DNA of 25,715 bases from a virus. The stretch is taken from positions 1 through 25,715 of IMG/VR virus record IMGVR_UViG_3300047474_000739. One strand, written 5' to 3'. This document shows positions 7,731-14,091 of this stretch, in pieces; position 1 is the stretch's first letter; every line of letters begins with the position of its first letter. Made by a program: the position numbers and the translations under genes. A model generated the notes under the pieces. It was given only the letters and a program-made list of their open reading frames with translations. It ran no database searches and was not told the origin of the DNA.

Positions 7731-7822
7731 ATACTAGTATATACGAGTAGACTAGTATATAGTAGTATATGTATATAGTAGTCTAGTATATAGCTAGTAT
7801 ACTAGTATATAGTAGTAAAAAA
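7731..7822 (+). repeat. A/T-rich CTAGTATAT repeat and palindrome cluster
   Basis: CTAGTATAT or its one-base variant occurs at 7734, 7752, 7783, 7794 and 7802, mixed with AGTAGTATAT and GTATATAGTAGT. Perfect palindromes ATACTAGTAT lie at 7731-7740 and 7799-7808 (12 bp, TATACTAGTATA, at 7798-7809). No reading frame crosses it. Location at the boundary of late and early genes suggests a replication origin with iteron-like sites, or an operator cluster. Confidence 0.7.
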
Positions 7823-7831
7823 TATAGATAT

Positions 7832-7856
7832 TTTGCTTAACGGCAAATTTTTTTTT
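7832..7856 (+). terminator. Probable terminator after lysis operon
   Basis: TTTGC (7832-7836) and GCAAA (7843-7847) pair around a 6-base loop and are followed by nine T (7848-7856). The stem is short, so strength is uncertain, but the place between the lysis operon and the early genes is right. A hairpin GAGCT-TAAA-AGCTC at 7715-7728 may assist. Confidence 0.55.
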
Positions 7857-7895
7857 GAGTTTTTTTTTAATTATTTAATTTTTACATTTACACTT

Positions 7896-8123
7896 ATGGA
7901 ATTACAAGACAGAGTATTGAAAATTGTAGGCTACAAAACCTGGTCGGACAAAAAAAAGGTCGATGCGCTACTAGAAATTGACGCTACAGCTTACACTAAT
8001 TTAGGCATAGACAGCACAAAAACTGAAATTGAGCGTACTAAAAAAGATAGCCGTTTCATTTATAGAGCTATAAAAAGCATAGACGAAAAACTAGGTAAAG
8101 AGCTACTATTTACACAATGCTAG
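7896..8123 (+). CDS. Early protein of unknown function, NinG partner
   Basis: 75 residues from ATG 7896. A longer frame from TTG 7833 would start inside the terminator and add a Phe-rich leader, so it is rejected. Pattern: LKIVGYKTWSDKKKVDALLE, then IDATAYTNLGIDSTKTEIE, then a helical C-terminus. I recall proteins of this type directly before the NinG-like nuclease in flavobacterial phages, and no function is known to me. Charged and probably helical, possibly DNA- or protein-binding. The stop is followed immediately by the NinG ATG. A TACATTTA at 7883-7890 may be its -7 box. Confidence 0.75.
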   Translation: MELQDRVLKIVGYKTWSDKKKVDALLEIDATAYTNLGIDSTKTEIERTKKDSRFIYRAIKSIDEKLGKELLFTQC

Positions 8124-8531
8124 ATGCCAGCCAAACCAACAGTAAGCAAGCTAAAAAAGAAACTAGACACTATATTTAGTAAGTATGTACGCCTTAGTAA
8201 TGCAGACAAAAACGGTTACGTTAAATGTTACACGTGCGGCGTAAAAAAATACTGGGAAAAAGACGGCATGCAAGCTGGACATTTTATGTCTAGGAAACAT
8301 ACAGCTACGCGTTTCGACGAGCAAAACGTCAAACCCCAATGCTACAGCTGTAATTGTCATTTTTACGGCAGACAGTTTGAGTTTGGCAAAAACCTAGATA
8401 AACAGTTTGGCGAGGGTACAAGCGACGCTTTACTACAAAAAAGTAGACAGACGCAAAAAAATACTGTAGCTGACTTACAAGACCTTATCGAATTATATAC
8501 CAATAAACTAGAAGAGCTACTAAAAAAGTAG
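8124..8531 (+). CDS. ninG: NinG/Rap-like recombination nuclease
   Basis: 135 residues. Zinc pairs Cys35-x2-Cys38 (KCYTCG) and Cys73-x2-Cys76 (QCYSCN), with the HNH-like core between them: AGHFMSRKHTATRFDE (51-66) and NVKPQC. This is the bacteriophage lambda NinG pattern (PF05766). In lambda, NinG/Rap is a structure-specific endonuclease of the recombination pathway that acts on branched DNA such as D-loops and Holliday junctions. Starts directly after the previous stop with no gap. A terminator follows at 8580. Confidence 0.9.
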   Translation: MPAKPTVSKLKKKLDTIFSKYVRLSNADKNGYVKCYTCGVKKYWEKDGMQAGHFMSRKHTATRFDEQNVKPQCYSCNCHFYGRQFEFGKNLDKQFGEGTSDALLQKSRQTQKNTVADLQDLIELYTNKLEELLKK

Positions 8532-8579
8532 TATATTCGCATCGTAGCAGACTTGCTACATTTCTATTATATCGTAGGC

Positions 8580-8606
8580 AAGGGCAGTTTTTTTAAGCTG
8601 CCTTTT
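8580..8606 (+). terminator. Rho-independent terminator after ninG
   Basis: Arms 8580-8587 and 8598-8605 pair over 8 bp (one wobble) with core GGCAG/CTGCC, and three weaker pairs can close the loop. The tract CCTTTTGTTTTT follows. A separate 6-bp hairpin (GTAGCA, TGCTAC) lies at 8543-8558. Confidence 0.8.
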
Positions 8607-8634
8607 GTTTTTATCAACAATTTGTTTATATTGC
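8604..8634 (+). promoter_or_regulatory. Host-type promoter candidate for 8654
   Basis: TTTG at 8604-8607, 19 bases, then TATATTGC at 8627-8634, close to the Bacteroidetes TTTG-N19-TAnnTTTG pattern but missing one T. It lies in a terminator-promoter junction 19 bases before the ATG at 8654. Confidence 0.4.
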
Positions 8635-8653
8635 AGTCGTAATACGATACGAT

Positions 8654-8806
8654 ATGAATAGTACCAATAGCCAAAAAGCATATTTGCAAGCGCGAATAAC
8701 AGCCTTAGAAAAAGAGCTAGACAGCCAAAATAATAAAATAGAATTTTTGAACGCCAAAATTGAAATGCTAGAAATAGCGGTCAATGAGGCATATTTATTT
8801 ATATAA
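8654..8806 (+). CDS. Small coiled-coil protein (50 aa), hypothetical
   Basis: MNSTNSQKAYLQARITALEK at the start, then a continuous heptad pattern with Leu/Ile at core positions (about residues 10-42) and a hydrophobic end AYLFI. Probably a dimeric or trimeric coiled coil. First gene after the terminator at 8580-8606 and preceded by a promoter-like sequence, so it begins the ssDNA-handling operon. Codon choice (GAC, CTA, AGC) matches neighbours. Function unknown. Confidence 0.65.
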   Translation: MNSTNSQKAYLQARITALEKELDSQNNKIEFLNAKIEMLEIAVNEAYLFI

Positions 8807-8825
8807 CCCTTAAAACCTTAACAAA

Positions 8826-9206
8826 ATGAAAACAGGTAAAATTACCCATATAGACCAAGGCGGTCAATGGAATGGTCTAACAAAGTATAAAGTAACGTTT
8901 GCTGACGGAAACCAGTATACGTTTTTCGCAAAAGGCGACTTTAAGTTTTCCGTAGGCGAAACAATAAACTACGAGGTAACAAATGAAGAGTACCGCAACG
9001 CTAAGATACCGCTAGATGCTTACAAAAAAGACAGCGGCGCAAATGAAACGCCAAAGGCAAACTACAGTACAACTAGCAAAGACACGCTTATAATACGACA
9101 GACTTGTATAAAAGCGGCAGCCGAATTTAACGCGCAACGTACCGCCGTTGACGTAAGTAATATAATTAACGATGCGGAAATAATGTTTAACTGGGTAACA
9201 CAATAA
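8826..9206 (+). CDS. Probable OB-like nucleic-acid-binding early protein
   Basis: 126 residues. Residues 1-60 alternate short beta strands (KTGKITHI, YKVTFADGNQYTFFA, ETINYEVT) with a FxxGDxKFSVG turn, which reads like a small beta-barrel. A charged linker (about 62-85) leads to a helical C-terminus RQTCIKAAAEFNAQR...NWV. I remember this two-part layout from phage proteins beside replication genes in Bacteroidetes phages, where a single-stranded-DNA-binding role is assumed. It is next to the protein with an SSB-type tail, which strengthens that idea. The role is inference. Confidence 0.55.
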   Translation: MKTGKITHIDQGGQWNGLTKYKVTFADGNQYTFFAKGDFKFSVGETINYEVTNEEYRNAKIPLDAYKKDSGANETPKANYSTTSKDTLIIRQTCIKAAAEFNAQRTAVDVSNIINDAEIMFNWVTQ

Positions 9207-9208
9207 TT

Positions 9209-9538
9209 ATGAATAATACGAATAGTAAATACGAAAGCGAGTTTGTCAATAGTTTTGTCGTAAAAGACGAGCCAAAATTTGACTGGATAACAGCAAAGCT
9301 GCATATAAAAGCTAGCGAGTTTGTAGACTTTTTACGTAAACACAAAGAGCATATAAACGAAAACAACGGCTTTATGTCAATAGACATTTTGAGAGCGCAA
9401 AAAGACCGTACTAAAATGTACGCTAAATTTACCAAAATTAACAAACAGGCTTTAAAAGCTGAACAGCAAAAAGTAGAAACGTCCGAGTTTATGCCAGACA
9501 GGCAGACGGTTAAAAACGACGAAGACCTACCGTTTTAA
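9209..9538 (+). CDS. Early protein with SSB-type acidic C-terminal tip
   Basis: 109 residues, 2 bases after the previous stop. It ends in NDEDLPF, nearly the C-terminal tip of bacterial SSB (DDDIPF), which docks host repair and replication proteins such as RecO, ExoI and PriA. The body has FDWITAKLHIKASEFVDFLRKH and then MSIDILRAQKDRTKMYAKF, a compact alpha/beta pattern seen in phage proteins of this neighbourhood. It is not an obvious canonical OB-fold SSB. It may bind ssDNA with the partner at 8826, or recruit host factors. A strong terminator follows. Confidence 0.65.
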   Translation: MNNTNSKYESEFVNSFVVKDEPKFDWITAKLHIKASEFVDFLRKHKEHINENNGFMSIDILRAQKDRTKMYAKFTKINKQALKAEQQKVETSEFMPDRQTVKNDEDLPF

Positions 9539-9560
9539 ACAGTAGGCACAATGTAATTAT

Positions 9561-9588
9561 AAGGTAGTAGAAATGCTACCTTTTTTTT
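9561..9588 (+). terminator. Rho-independent terminator after SSB-tail gene
   Basis: AAGGTAG (9561-9567) pairs with CTACCTT (9576-9582). Two more pairs close on a GAAA loop (9570-9573). T8 follows at 9581-9588. A TATCTTTA at 9588-9595 may serve as -7 box for the next gene. Confidence 0.9.
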
Positions 9589-9611
9589 ATCTTTAACCAA
9601 AATAAAACGAT

Positions 9612-10517
9612 ATGCTAGTAAACTACAACGACCAAATAAAAACACTTTCAAACCTACGTACAGGAAAATTAAAGCAAGGCTTAAAGCTAGGCATACCAGA
9701 AATAGACGAGTATTTTGTAATGAAACCGCAAGACTTTGGAATATGGCTAGGGCATGCTAACGTAGGAAAAACAAGCCTTACTATTTACTTAATGCTATTG
9801 TATGCCATAAAGCATAACCAGAAATTTTTAATTTATTCTAGCGAAAATGAGCCTTTTGAGCTTATACAAAAATTGCTAGAGTTTATACTAGAGCAACCAA
9901 TAAACAAAATAATACCTACAGACTTTAACCAAGGCATAGCCTGGATAAAAAAACATTTTCAATTTATAGACAATACCAGGCTGTATACATACAAAGAGCT
10001 TTTAGAAGAGGCGCAAAACCATAGGATAATATTTAAGTACGACGGTTTCCTTATTGATCCGTACAATAGTTTGGCAAAGGACAAAGAAATGCTAAAAGGT
10101 TTGGGCGTACACGAGTACGACTACGAGGCAACAACCGACATAAGACTATTTTGTAAAAAACATAAAGTTACTGTCTGGCTATGTACGCATGCAAACACCG
10201 AGGCAATACGACAAGTATATAGAGACGGCGAGTTTCAAGGCTACCCAAAAGTACCAGAGAGTTCGAGTATTGAGGGCGGCGGAAAATTCGTCAACCGCTC
10301 TGACTTTTTCGCTTGCTGTCATCGTTTTATTCAGCACCCTGTTTTGTTTATGAATAGCCAGCTACATATAAAAAAGGTAAAAAGCATTTCGTCTGGCGGT
10401 CGTTGCACCAGCCTAGACAACCCCATAATTTTAAAAGCAATTACCAACAATGTTGGGTACTCTATTAACAATGAAAGTCTAGTAAAAAAACTTAAATTAG
10501 AGCGCGCACCTTTTTAA
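9612..10517 (+). CDS. RecA/DnaB-type ATPase, probable replicative helicase
   Basis: 301 residues with one RecA-like ATPase core. Walker A GHANVGKTS (47-55), SSENEP (76-81) with the catalytic Glu, Walker B FLIDPYNSL (146-154), and THANTEA (192-198) as the DnaB/RadA-type sensor. There is no N-terminal primase-binding domain of full DnaB, so it is a helicase-core-only or AAA_25/RepA-like protein. It would move on single-stranded DNA or load recombination proteins. It lies just behind the ssDNA-binding genes and before the sigma-like factor. Family placement between DnaB-like helicase and RadA-like recombinase is not certain. Confidence 0.8.
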   Translation: MLVNYNDQIKTLSNLRTGKLKQGLKLGIPEIDEYFVMKPQDFGIWLGHANVGKTSLTIYLMLLYAIKHNQKFLIYSSENEPFELIQKLLEFILEQPINKIIPTDFNQGIAWIKKHFQFIDNTRLYTYKELLEEAQNHRIIFKYDGFLIDPYNSLAKDKEMLKGLGVHEYDYEATTDIRLFCKKHKVTVWLCTHANTEAIRQVYRDGEFQGYPKVPESSSIEGGGKFVNRSDFFACCHRFIQHPVLFMNSQLHIKKVKSISSGGRCTSLDNPIILKAITNNVGYSINNESLVKKLKLERAPF

Positions 10518-10534
10518 ACCCTAGTATTTTGTTG

Positions 10535-10542
10535 TACCTTTT
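10535..10542 (+). promoter_or_regulatory. Host-type -7 box candidate for the sigma-like gene
   Basis: TACCTTTT differs from the Bacteroidetes TAnnTTTG box only at the last base and lies 9 bases before the ATG at 10552. No clear -33 TTTG at the right spacing. If real, the sigma-like gene is under host control, as expected for an early-to-late switch. Confidence 0.35.
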
Positions 10543-10551
10543 TATGCATAT

Positions 10552-11142
10552 ATGAAATGCGTACTAACAGAAATTTATAAAAGTCATAAAATATGGCTAG
10601 ACATTGTACAGAGTTTTAGCGTCAATAACGAGACAGCGCAAGACGTTGTTTCCGAAATGTATGTAAACGTACAGAAACACGTACAGGAAAAAGGCGCGGA
10701 CATATACTACAATGGCAACCAAATAAATTACTACTTTATATATATATGTCTTCGCAACCTAGTCTACGACTTAAAGCGCAAAGAAAAAAAAGTAACATAC
10801 TTACAAATAAACGAGCGGCTAGACTTACAGCAAGACGACGACTATATAGAAGAGCCAGACGCCTACGACAAATTAAAGTCTATTTTAGAATGGTACGAAA
10901 AACCAGAGTATTTAGACATGCTAGAAAACGAGACTTATTTAGAAGAGTTTAGCAGCGACAAAATGCACCTTTACTATTTACGTAGAATTTTTAAAGAGGT
11001 ATACCTGGACGGCAAAAAACTAGCAAAATTTAGCCGCGAGACTAAAATAACATATTGGTCGCTACGCAATACATTAAAGACTATTAAAAGACAAATAAAA
11101 AATGAGTATAAAAATAGGCACAATACTAGAGACAATATTTAA
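10552..11142 (+). CDS. Sigma-70-like RNA polymerase sigma factor
   Basis: 196 residues. Region 2-like part at about 11-80: HKIWLDIVQSF, then AQDVVSEMYVNVQKHV (as in AEDLVQETF of ECF sigmas) and YFIYICLRNLVYDLKRKEKK (as in the core-binding and -10 recognition helix). An acidic linker (about 90-106, with QQDDDYIEEPD) leads to a region 4-like helix-turn-helix at about 140-185 (YYLRRIF, then FSRETKITYWSLRNTLKTIK). This is the layout of small phage-encoded ECF-type sigma factors, which direct host RNA polymerase to phage promoters. The ACGTTATATA boxes before the virion genes are its likely targets. Direct proof of binding is absent. Confidence 0.75.
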   Translation: MKCVLTEIYKSHKIWLDIVQSFSVNNETAQDVVSEMYVNVQKHVQEKGADIYYNGNQINYYFIYICLRNLVYDLKRKEKKVTYLQINERLDLQQDDDYIEEPDAYDKLKSILEWYEKPEYLDMLENETYLEEFSSDKMHLYYLRRIFKEVYLDGKKLAKFSRETKITYWSLRNTLKTIKRQIKNEYKNRHNTRDNI

Positions 11143-11263
11143 GTATACAGGCGTCAAATGGCTAGTAAAAAAAATAGTAATTGACTGGCTAGGTTTCGAG
11201 ACTTGCGGTTGCGAAAACCGACGCGACAAACTAGACAATTTAACATTTAGACGTAATGACTAA
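11102..11263 (+). CDS. Small CGC-motif protein (53 aa), hypothetical
   Basis: Overlaps the end of the sigma-like gene by 41 bases in another frame. An amphipathic or weakly hydrophobic first half (ILETIFKYTGVKWLVKKIV) is followed by GFETCGCENRRDKLDN. The CGxC-ENRRDKLD pattern occurs in small phage proteins with a Cys pair followed by an Arg-rich helix, so the frame is probably real despite the overlap. It ends inside the start of the next gene. Function unknown, possibly metal-binding. Confidence 0.55.
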   Translation: MSIKIGTILETIFKYTGVKWLVKKIVIDWLGFETCGCENRRDKLDNLTFRRND

Positions 11264-11465
11264 AAAAGACTATAAATACTGGACGAAGTTTAGAGAAAAC
11301 AAGTCTAACAAAATAAGCAAAGAAGAGTTTAAAACAATAGCCGAAATGCACGCCAGGCTAAAAGAGCATGCCTACTATTTGCCCTGTACGTGCAACCCAA
11401 AAGGCATACAGCGTTTTATTGACGACCTTAATACATTATACAATGAGCATAGAAATAACGCATAA
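11256..11465 (+). CDS. Small CTC-motif protein (69 aa), hypothetical
   Basis: The start ATG at 11256 overlaps the previous stop (8 bases). Residues about 30-60 read MHARLKEHAYYLPCTCNPKG and then IQRFIDDLNTLY. I remember the HxxxxPCxCNPK-xxxxxIDDL pattern from small flavobacterial phage proteins of unknown role. The two Cys plus His could bind a metal. Mostly helical and charged. It overlaps the next gene by 23 bases. Confidence 0.65.
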   Translation: MTKKDYKYWTKFRENKSNKISKEEFKTIAEMHARLKEHAYYLPCTCNPKGIQRFIDDLNTLYNEHRNNA

Positions 11466-11922
11466 CCTAGAAAAAGCCGTAGTAACAATTTTAAACTTTG
11501 ACGACTGGCAGCTGACGTGGACAGGCGAAAAAAACAGTCTTTACGATGCCGAGGGTTTAACGCCAGAAAAAAACGGCAAGCGTACGCGTTGCGTTATAGA
11601 AATGAAGTTTCGCAAAAAATACTACGAAAAAAAGTTAATAGAAAAAAGTAAGTACGACGAGCTTATGGCTTTAGACGACGACATAATAAAGCTGTACTTT
11701 GTCAATGATCCAAAAGGAAATTATTTGTTTTGGTTAAACGGTATAAATATGCCAGACATAGAAACCAAAGACATACGCAAAACAACCCTATGGAATAATG
11801 GACACGCCGAAAAAGAAATATATCTATTGCCAGAGAGTAAAGCTAGTATTGTAAACGTAAACCAGCCAGAGCGACCAGAAAAAAGTATATGGGACGAGTA
11901 TTTTAAAAGACGCGGCAAATAA
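11443..11922 (+). CDS. Early protein of unknown function (159 aa)
   Basis: I chose ATG 11443 (MSIEITHNLEKAVVTIL) over the upstream ATG 11368, because the extra 25 residues read through the previous gene in another frame and look unlike protein. The protein is highly charged and has beta-type segments (AVVTILNFDDWQLTWTG; RTRCVIEMKFRKKYYEKKL; IKLYFVNDPKGNYLFWLNG). The C-terminus ends in IWDEYFKRRGK. No motif recognised. It lies among tiny early proteins and may act on host functions, but nothing in the sequence shows this. Confidence 0.65.
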   Translation: MSIEITHNLEKAVVTILNFDDWQLTWTGEKNSLYDAEGLTPEKNGKRTRCVIEMKFRKKYYEKKLIEKSKYDELMALDDDIIKLYFVNDPKGNYLFWLNGINMPDIETKDIRKTTLWNNGHAEKEIYLLPESKASIVNVNQPERPEKSIWDEYFKRRGK

Positions 11923-11973
11923 GTTTTACACAATATATGCTAGGTATTAACAATTTTTTTAGTAAATTGACCT

Positions 11974-12300
11974 ATGCAAAAATACGATATAATAAAAGAA
12001 ATGGAAAACAACGTTTTAGACGTCGAGGAAATGGCGTACTATGGCGAGTTTGAGTTAGCCAGTAGTTTACTTATAAACTGGAAACAAAAAGCACATAAAG
12101 CGCAAAGCACCGAAACTTTAAAAGAGCTACAACAATGCGCTAACGCGTTGGCACGTATAGGAATATATGTAAACCATATGCAAGCTCGCCAGCGCGAGTT
12201 TAACGTACAGCTGGGTAGGTTTCGTATGGCAAAGCTAGAGGCGGACGCAAAGGCTGAAAAAGCCTTACAGGAATTAGAAGACTATAAACTAGAATTATGA
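11974..12300 (+). CDS. Small helical early protein (108 aa)
   Basis: Almost entirely helical: KEMENNVLDVEEMAYYGEFE, LINWKQKAHKAQ, LKELQQCANALARIGIYVN, then a long charged coiled coil MAKLEADAKAEKALQELED at about 84-102. The last codons overlap the next gene (ATGA). Probably an oligomer. No known domain identified. The 51-base gap before it carries an A/T-rich stretch with TAGTAAATTG near the start, which could be a weak -7 box. Confidence 0.65.
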   Translation: MQKYDIIKEMENNVLDVEEMAYYGEFELASSLLINWKQKAHKAQSTETLKELQQCANALARIGIYVNHMQARQREFNVQLGRFRMAKLEADAKAEKALQELEDYKLEL

Positions 12301-12440
12301 CAGAAAAATTAAATAAAGAGTTAAAACAAATACAGTACAATTTAAAGTTTACAAAATTCGAGGGTACTGTTGGCGAAAAATTAAAACAGGCTTTTGAAAA
12401 ACGAGAGCGCGACATAATTAACATAAAAAAATACCTATGA
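12297..12440 (+). CDS. Small basic helical protein (47 aa), hypothetical
   Basis: Coupled by ATGA overlaps on both sides, which is the main evidence that it is translated. Reads MTEKLNKELKQIQYNLKFTK then FEGTVGEKLKQAFEKRERD, a charged helix-turn-helix-like pair of helices. No function recognised. Confidence 0.55.
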   Translation: MTEKLNKELKQIQYNLKFTKFEGTVGEKLKQAFEKRERDIINIKKYL

Positions 12441-12604
12441 AAAACTATGAAGTAGAGTATATGTATTTAGCTTATTGCGGCGAAGACCTAGAGGGTTACG
12501 AGTTTGACACCGTAAACGTCGATGCTATAAGTCCAAAACAGGCAATAGAAAAAGCAAAACTAGTCGCGCCGTTTAACGCGAAAAAATTTAACATAACAAC
12601 TTAA
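12437..12604 (+). CDS. Small protein of unknown function (55 aa)
   Basis: Begins in an ATGA overlap with the previous gene and ends two bases before the exonuclease gene. Acidic first half (YEVEYMYLAYCGEDLEG, YEFDTVNVDAISPKQAI) with alternating strands and one helix (KQAIEKAKLVAPF). It resembles the small single-domain proteins of phage early regions that bind a partner by a beta sheet. No motif is recognised. Confidence 0.55.
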   Translation: MKNYEVEYMYLAYCGEDLEGYEFDTVNVDAISPKQAIEKAKLVAPFNAKKFNITT

Positions 12605-12606
12605 AT

Positions 12607-13410
12607 ATGACAGACCAAATTACACTACTAGACGGAAACGTCTACGGAAAACAACAGCTACTAGCTAAAATGACTGACGACAGTTTTTATTACGGCGAGC
12701 TGTCAAAACTAGCTTTAAGTAGCTCTAGCCTTAAATTACTTTTAGACAGTCCAAAGACATACTACTATGTCAATAAGTATGGACAGAACGAAACGACAGC
12801 CGCTTTACGTAGCGGACACCTTTTCCATTTAGCAATTTTAGAGCCAGAAAAATACGAGCAAGTCAAATTTGTAGAGGTGCAAAGTAGAAACGCCAAAGCG
12901 TTTAAAGAGGCGGTCGCCGAGCATGGCGAAGTATTTACAGCAAAAGAGCGCGACGACAACAATAGACTTATAGATGCCTTTTTTAAAAACCCAAAAGCTG
13001 TTGAGCTTATAGGCGACTGTAAAACCGAAGTGCCAGCAATAGGCGAAGTCCTAAATACTGGCTACCCATTTAGAGGCAAGGCAGACGTACTAAAAAATAG
13101 CGGCGGCATCGTTGACATAAAAACAACGCAAGACGTACAGAATTTTGACAAGTCCGCTTTTAAATACAAATATCATTTACAGGCTGCAATTTATTTAGAC
13201 CTATTTAGCACGCCAGAAAAACCGCTAACGCATGAAGACTTTACGTTTCTTTGCATTTCAAAAACCACCCTAGATATTGGCGTATGGAAATGTAGCGAGG
13301 CATTTATAGAATACGGACGCCAGGAATTACGCAAAGGCTTAAACCTATATGAAACTTATATACGCCCAGACTTTGACATAAACGACTATACAATACAGGG
13401 TACGCTATAA
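12607..13410 (+). CDS. PD-(D/E)XK exonuclease, RecE/Cas4-like (DUF3799)
   Basis: 267 residues. N-terminal LSSSSLKLLLDSPKTYYY, SGHLFHLAILEPEKY (69-83, with His74), Glu141 (KTEVPA), GKADVL with Asp160, VDIKTT with Asp170 and Lys172, and YHLQAAIYLDLF (Q192) as the last motif. This is the full set of active-site positions of the PD-(D/E)XK superfamily as seen in RecE C-terminal and DUF3799 nucleases. It likely resects double-stranded ends for phage recombination. No RecT/Bet annealing partner is obvious, unless one of the ssDNA-binding proteins at 8826-9538 takes that role. It overlaps the next gene by one base. Confidence 0.85.
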   Translation: MTDQITLLDGNVYGKQQLLAKMTDDSFYYGELSKLALSSSSLKLLLDSPKTYYYVNKYGQNETTAALRSGHLFHLAILEPEKYEQVKFVEVQSRNAKAFKEAVAEHGEVFTAKERDDNNRLIDAFFKNPKAVELIGDCKTEVPAIGEVLNTGYPFRGKADVLKNSGGIVDIKTTQDVQNFDKSAFKYKYHLQAAIYLDLFSTPEKPLTHEDFTFLCISKTTLDIGVWKCSEAFIEYGRQELRKGLNLYETYIRPDFDINDYTIQGTL

Positions 13411-13751
13411 TGGAATACAGCAACAATTTCGAGTACGACCTAAAAGTAGGGCAAGTCAAAGAGCGCGAGCTAGCCGACATACTAGAAAACAAAACCGTTG
13501 AGGTTAAAAAATGTACGGACGCATTTAGTAGTATTTTTATTGAGTACGAAAGCCGAGGCAAACCGTCTGGCATAAGCACCAGCAAAGCCGACTACTATTG
13601 CATAGTTTTAAATAAGTCTTTTGTAATTATCGAAACCGCAAAACTTAAAAAATTATGTAAGCCGTACTTTAAGACAAAGCGAGACATACTAGGCGGCGAC
13701 AACGATACGTCCAAAGGCATAAAATTACCAATAAGAGACATATATTTATGA
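13410..13751 (+). CDS. Second PD-(D/E)XK-like nuclease, small
   Basis: 113 residues, coupled by TAATG. GQVKERELADIL (about 14-25) supplies the first Glu, Asp37 (CTDAF) and Glu45 (IEYES) the metal site, followed by RGKPSGISTSKADYYCIVL and GGDNDTSKGIKLPIRDIYL. I recall IEYESRGKPSGI...KADY as a Bacteroidetes-phage family of small nucleases near restriction-enzyme or Holliday-junction-resolvase folds. It may process branched intermediates made by the preceding exonuclease or by NinG. It overlaps the next gene by four bases (ATGA). Confidence 0.65.
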   Translation: MEYSNNFEYDLKVGQVKERELADILENKTVEVKKCTDAFSSIFIEYESRGKPSGISTSKADYYCIVLNKSFVIIETAKLKKLCKPYFKTKRDILGGDNDTSKGIKLPIRDIYL

Positions 13752-13939
13752 AAACTAAAAAAAGCACCTGGCGTAAAATAAACGGCAAATGGGTAAACCT
13801 AGAAGACATAAGCAAAAAAGCTGGTAAAGCAAAGTATATAAAATGCGACGAGAATAGTCAAATATATACTTACGTGCGCACAAACAAAAAAGCAGCCTAT
13901 AAACAAAACTTTAAACCAAACCGTTTAAAAGACAAATAA
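13748..13939 (+). CDS. Small basic protein (63 aa), hypothetical
   Basis: Very Lys-rich: KKSTWRKINGKWVNLEDISK then KAGKAKYIKCDENSQIYTYV, and a basic tail ending in RLKDK. One Cys only, so a zinc finger is unlikely. Probably nucleic-acid-binding by charge alone. ATGA coupling upstream and TAATG coupling downstream support expression. Confidence 0.55.
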   Translation: MKTKKSTWRKINGKWVNLEDISKKAGKAKYIKCDENSQIYTYVRTNKKAAYKQNFKPNRLKDK

Positions 13940-14091
13940 TGAGACAAAAAAAGCTAACACAACAACAACGCATAGAAACCCTAGAGCGAGTAGTCGCAAA
14001 ACTATATATTGAAATACAAACCAATAGTAAACTAATTAAAAAACTAACACACGATGAGCCAGCACAAAAAAATAGCAGACCTAGTAATTAA
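13939..14091 (+). CDS. Small coiled-coil protein (50 aa), hypothetical
   Basis: Coupled to the previous gene by TAATG. A Gln-rich start (MRQKKLTQQQRIETLERVVA) continues as a leucine/isoleucine coiled coil to about residue 37, then a polar tail. It overlaps the DnaA-C-like gene start by 38 bases. Function unknown. Confidence 0.5.
   Translation: MRQKKLTQQQRIETLERVVAKLYIEIQTNSKLIKKLTHDEPAQKNSRPSN

Noticed and set aside
7833-7895. TTG-initiated N-terminal extension of the 7896 gene
   Set aside because: It would begin in the terminator hairpin and read Phe-rich T-tract sequence; the ATG at 7896 gives a normal protein.
10733-10952. One-mismatch late box (ACTTTATATA) before an internal ATG and an Arg-rich 68-residue frame inside the sigma-like gene
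   Set aside because: The box is inside a well-supported gene, and the protein is the basic out-of-frame shadow of an acidic region. The spacing match is curious but alone is not enough.
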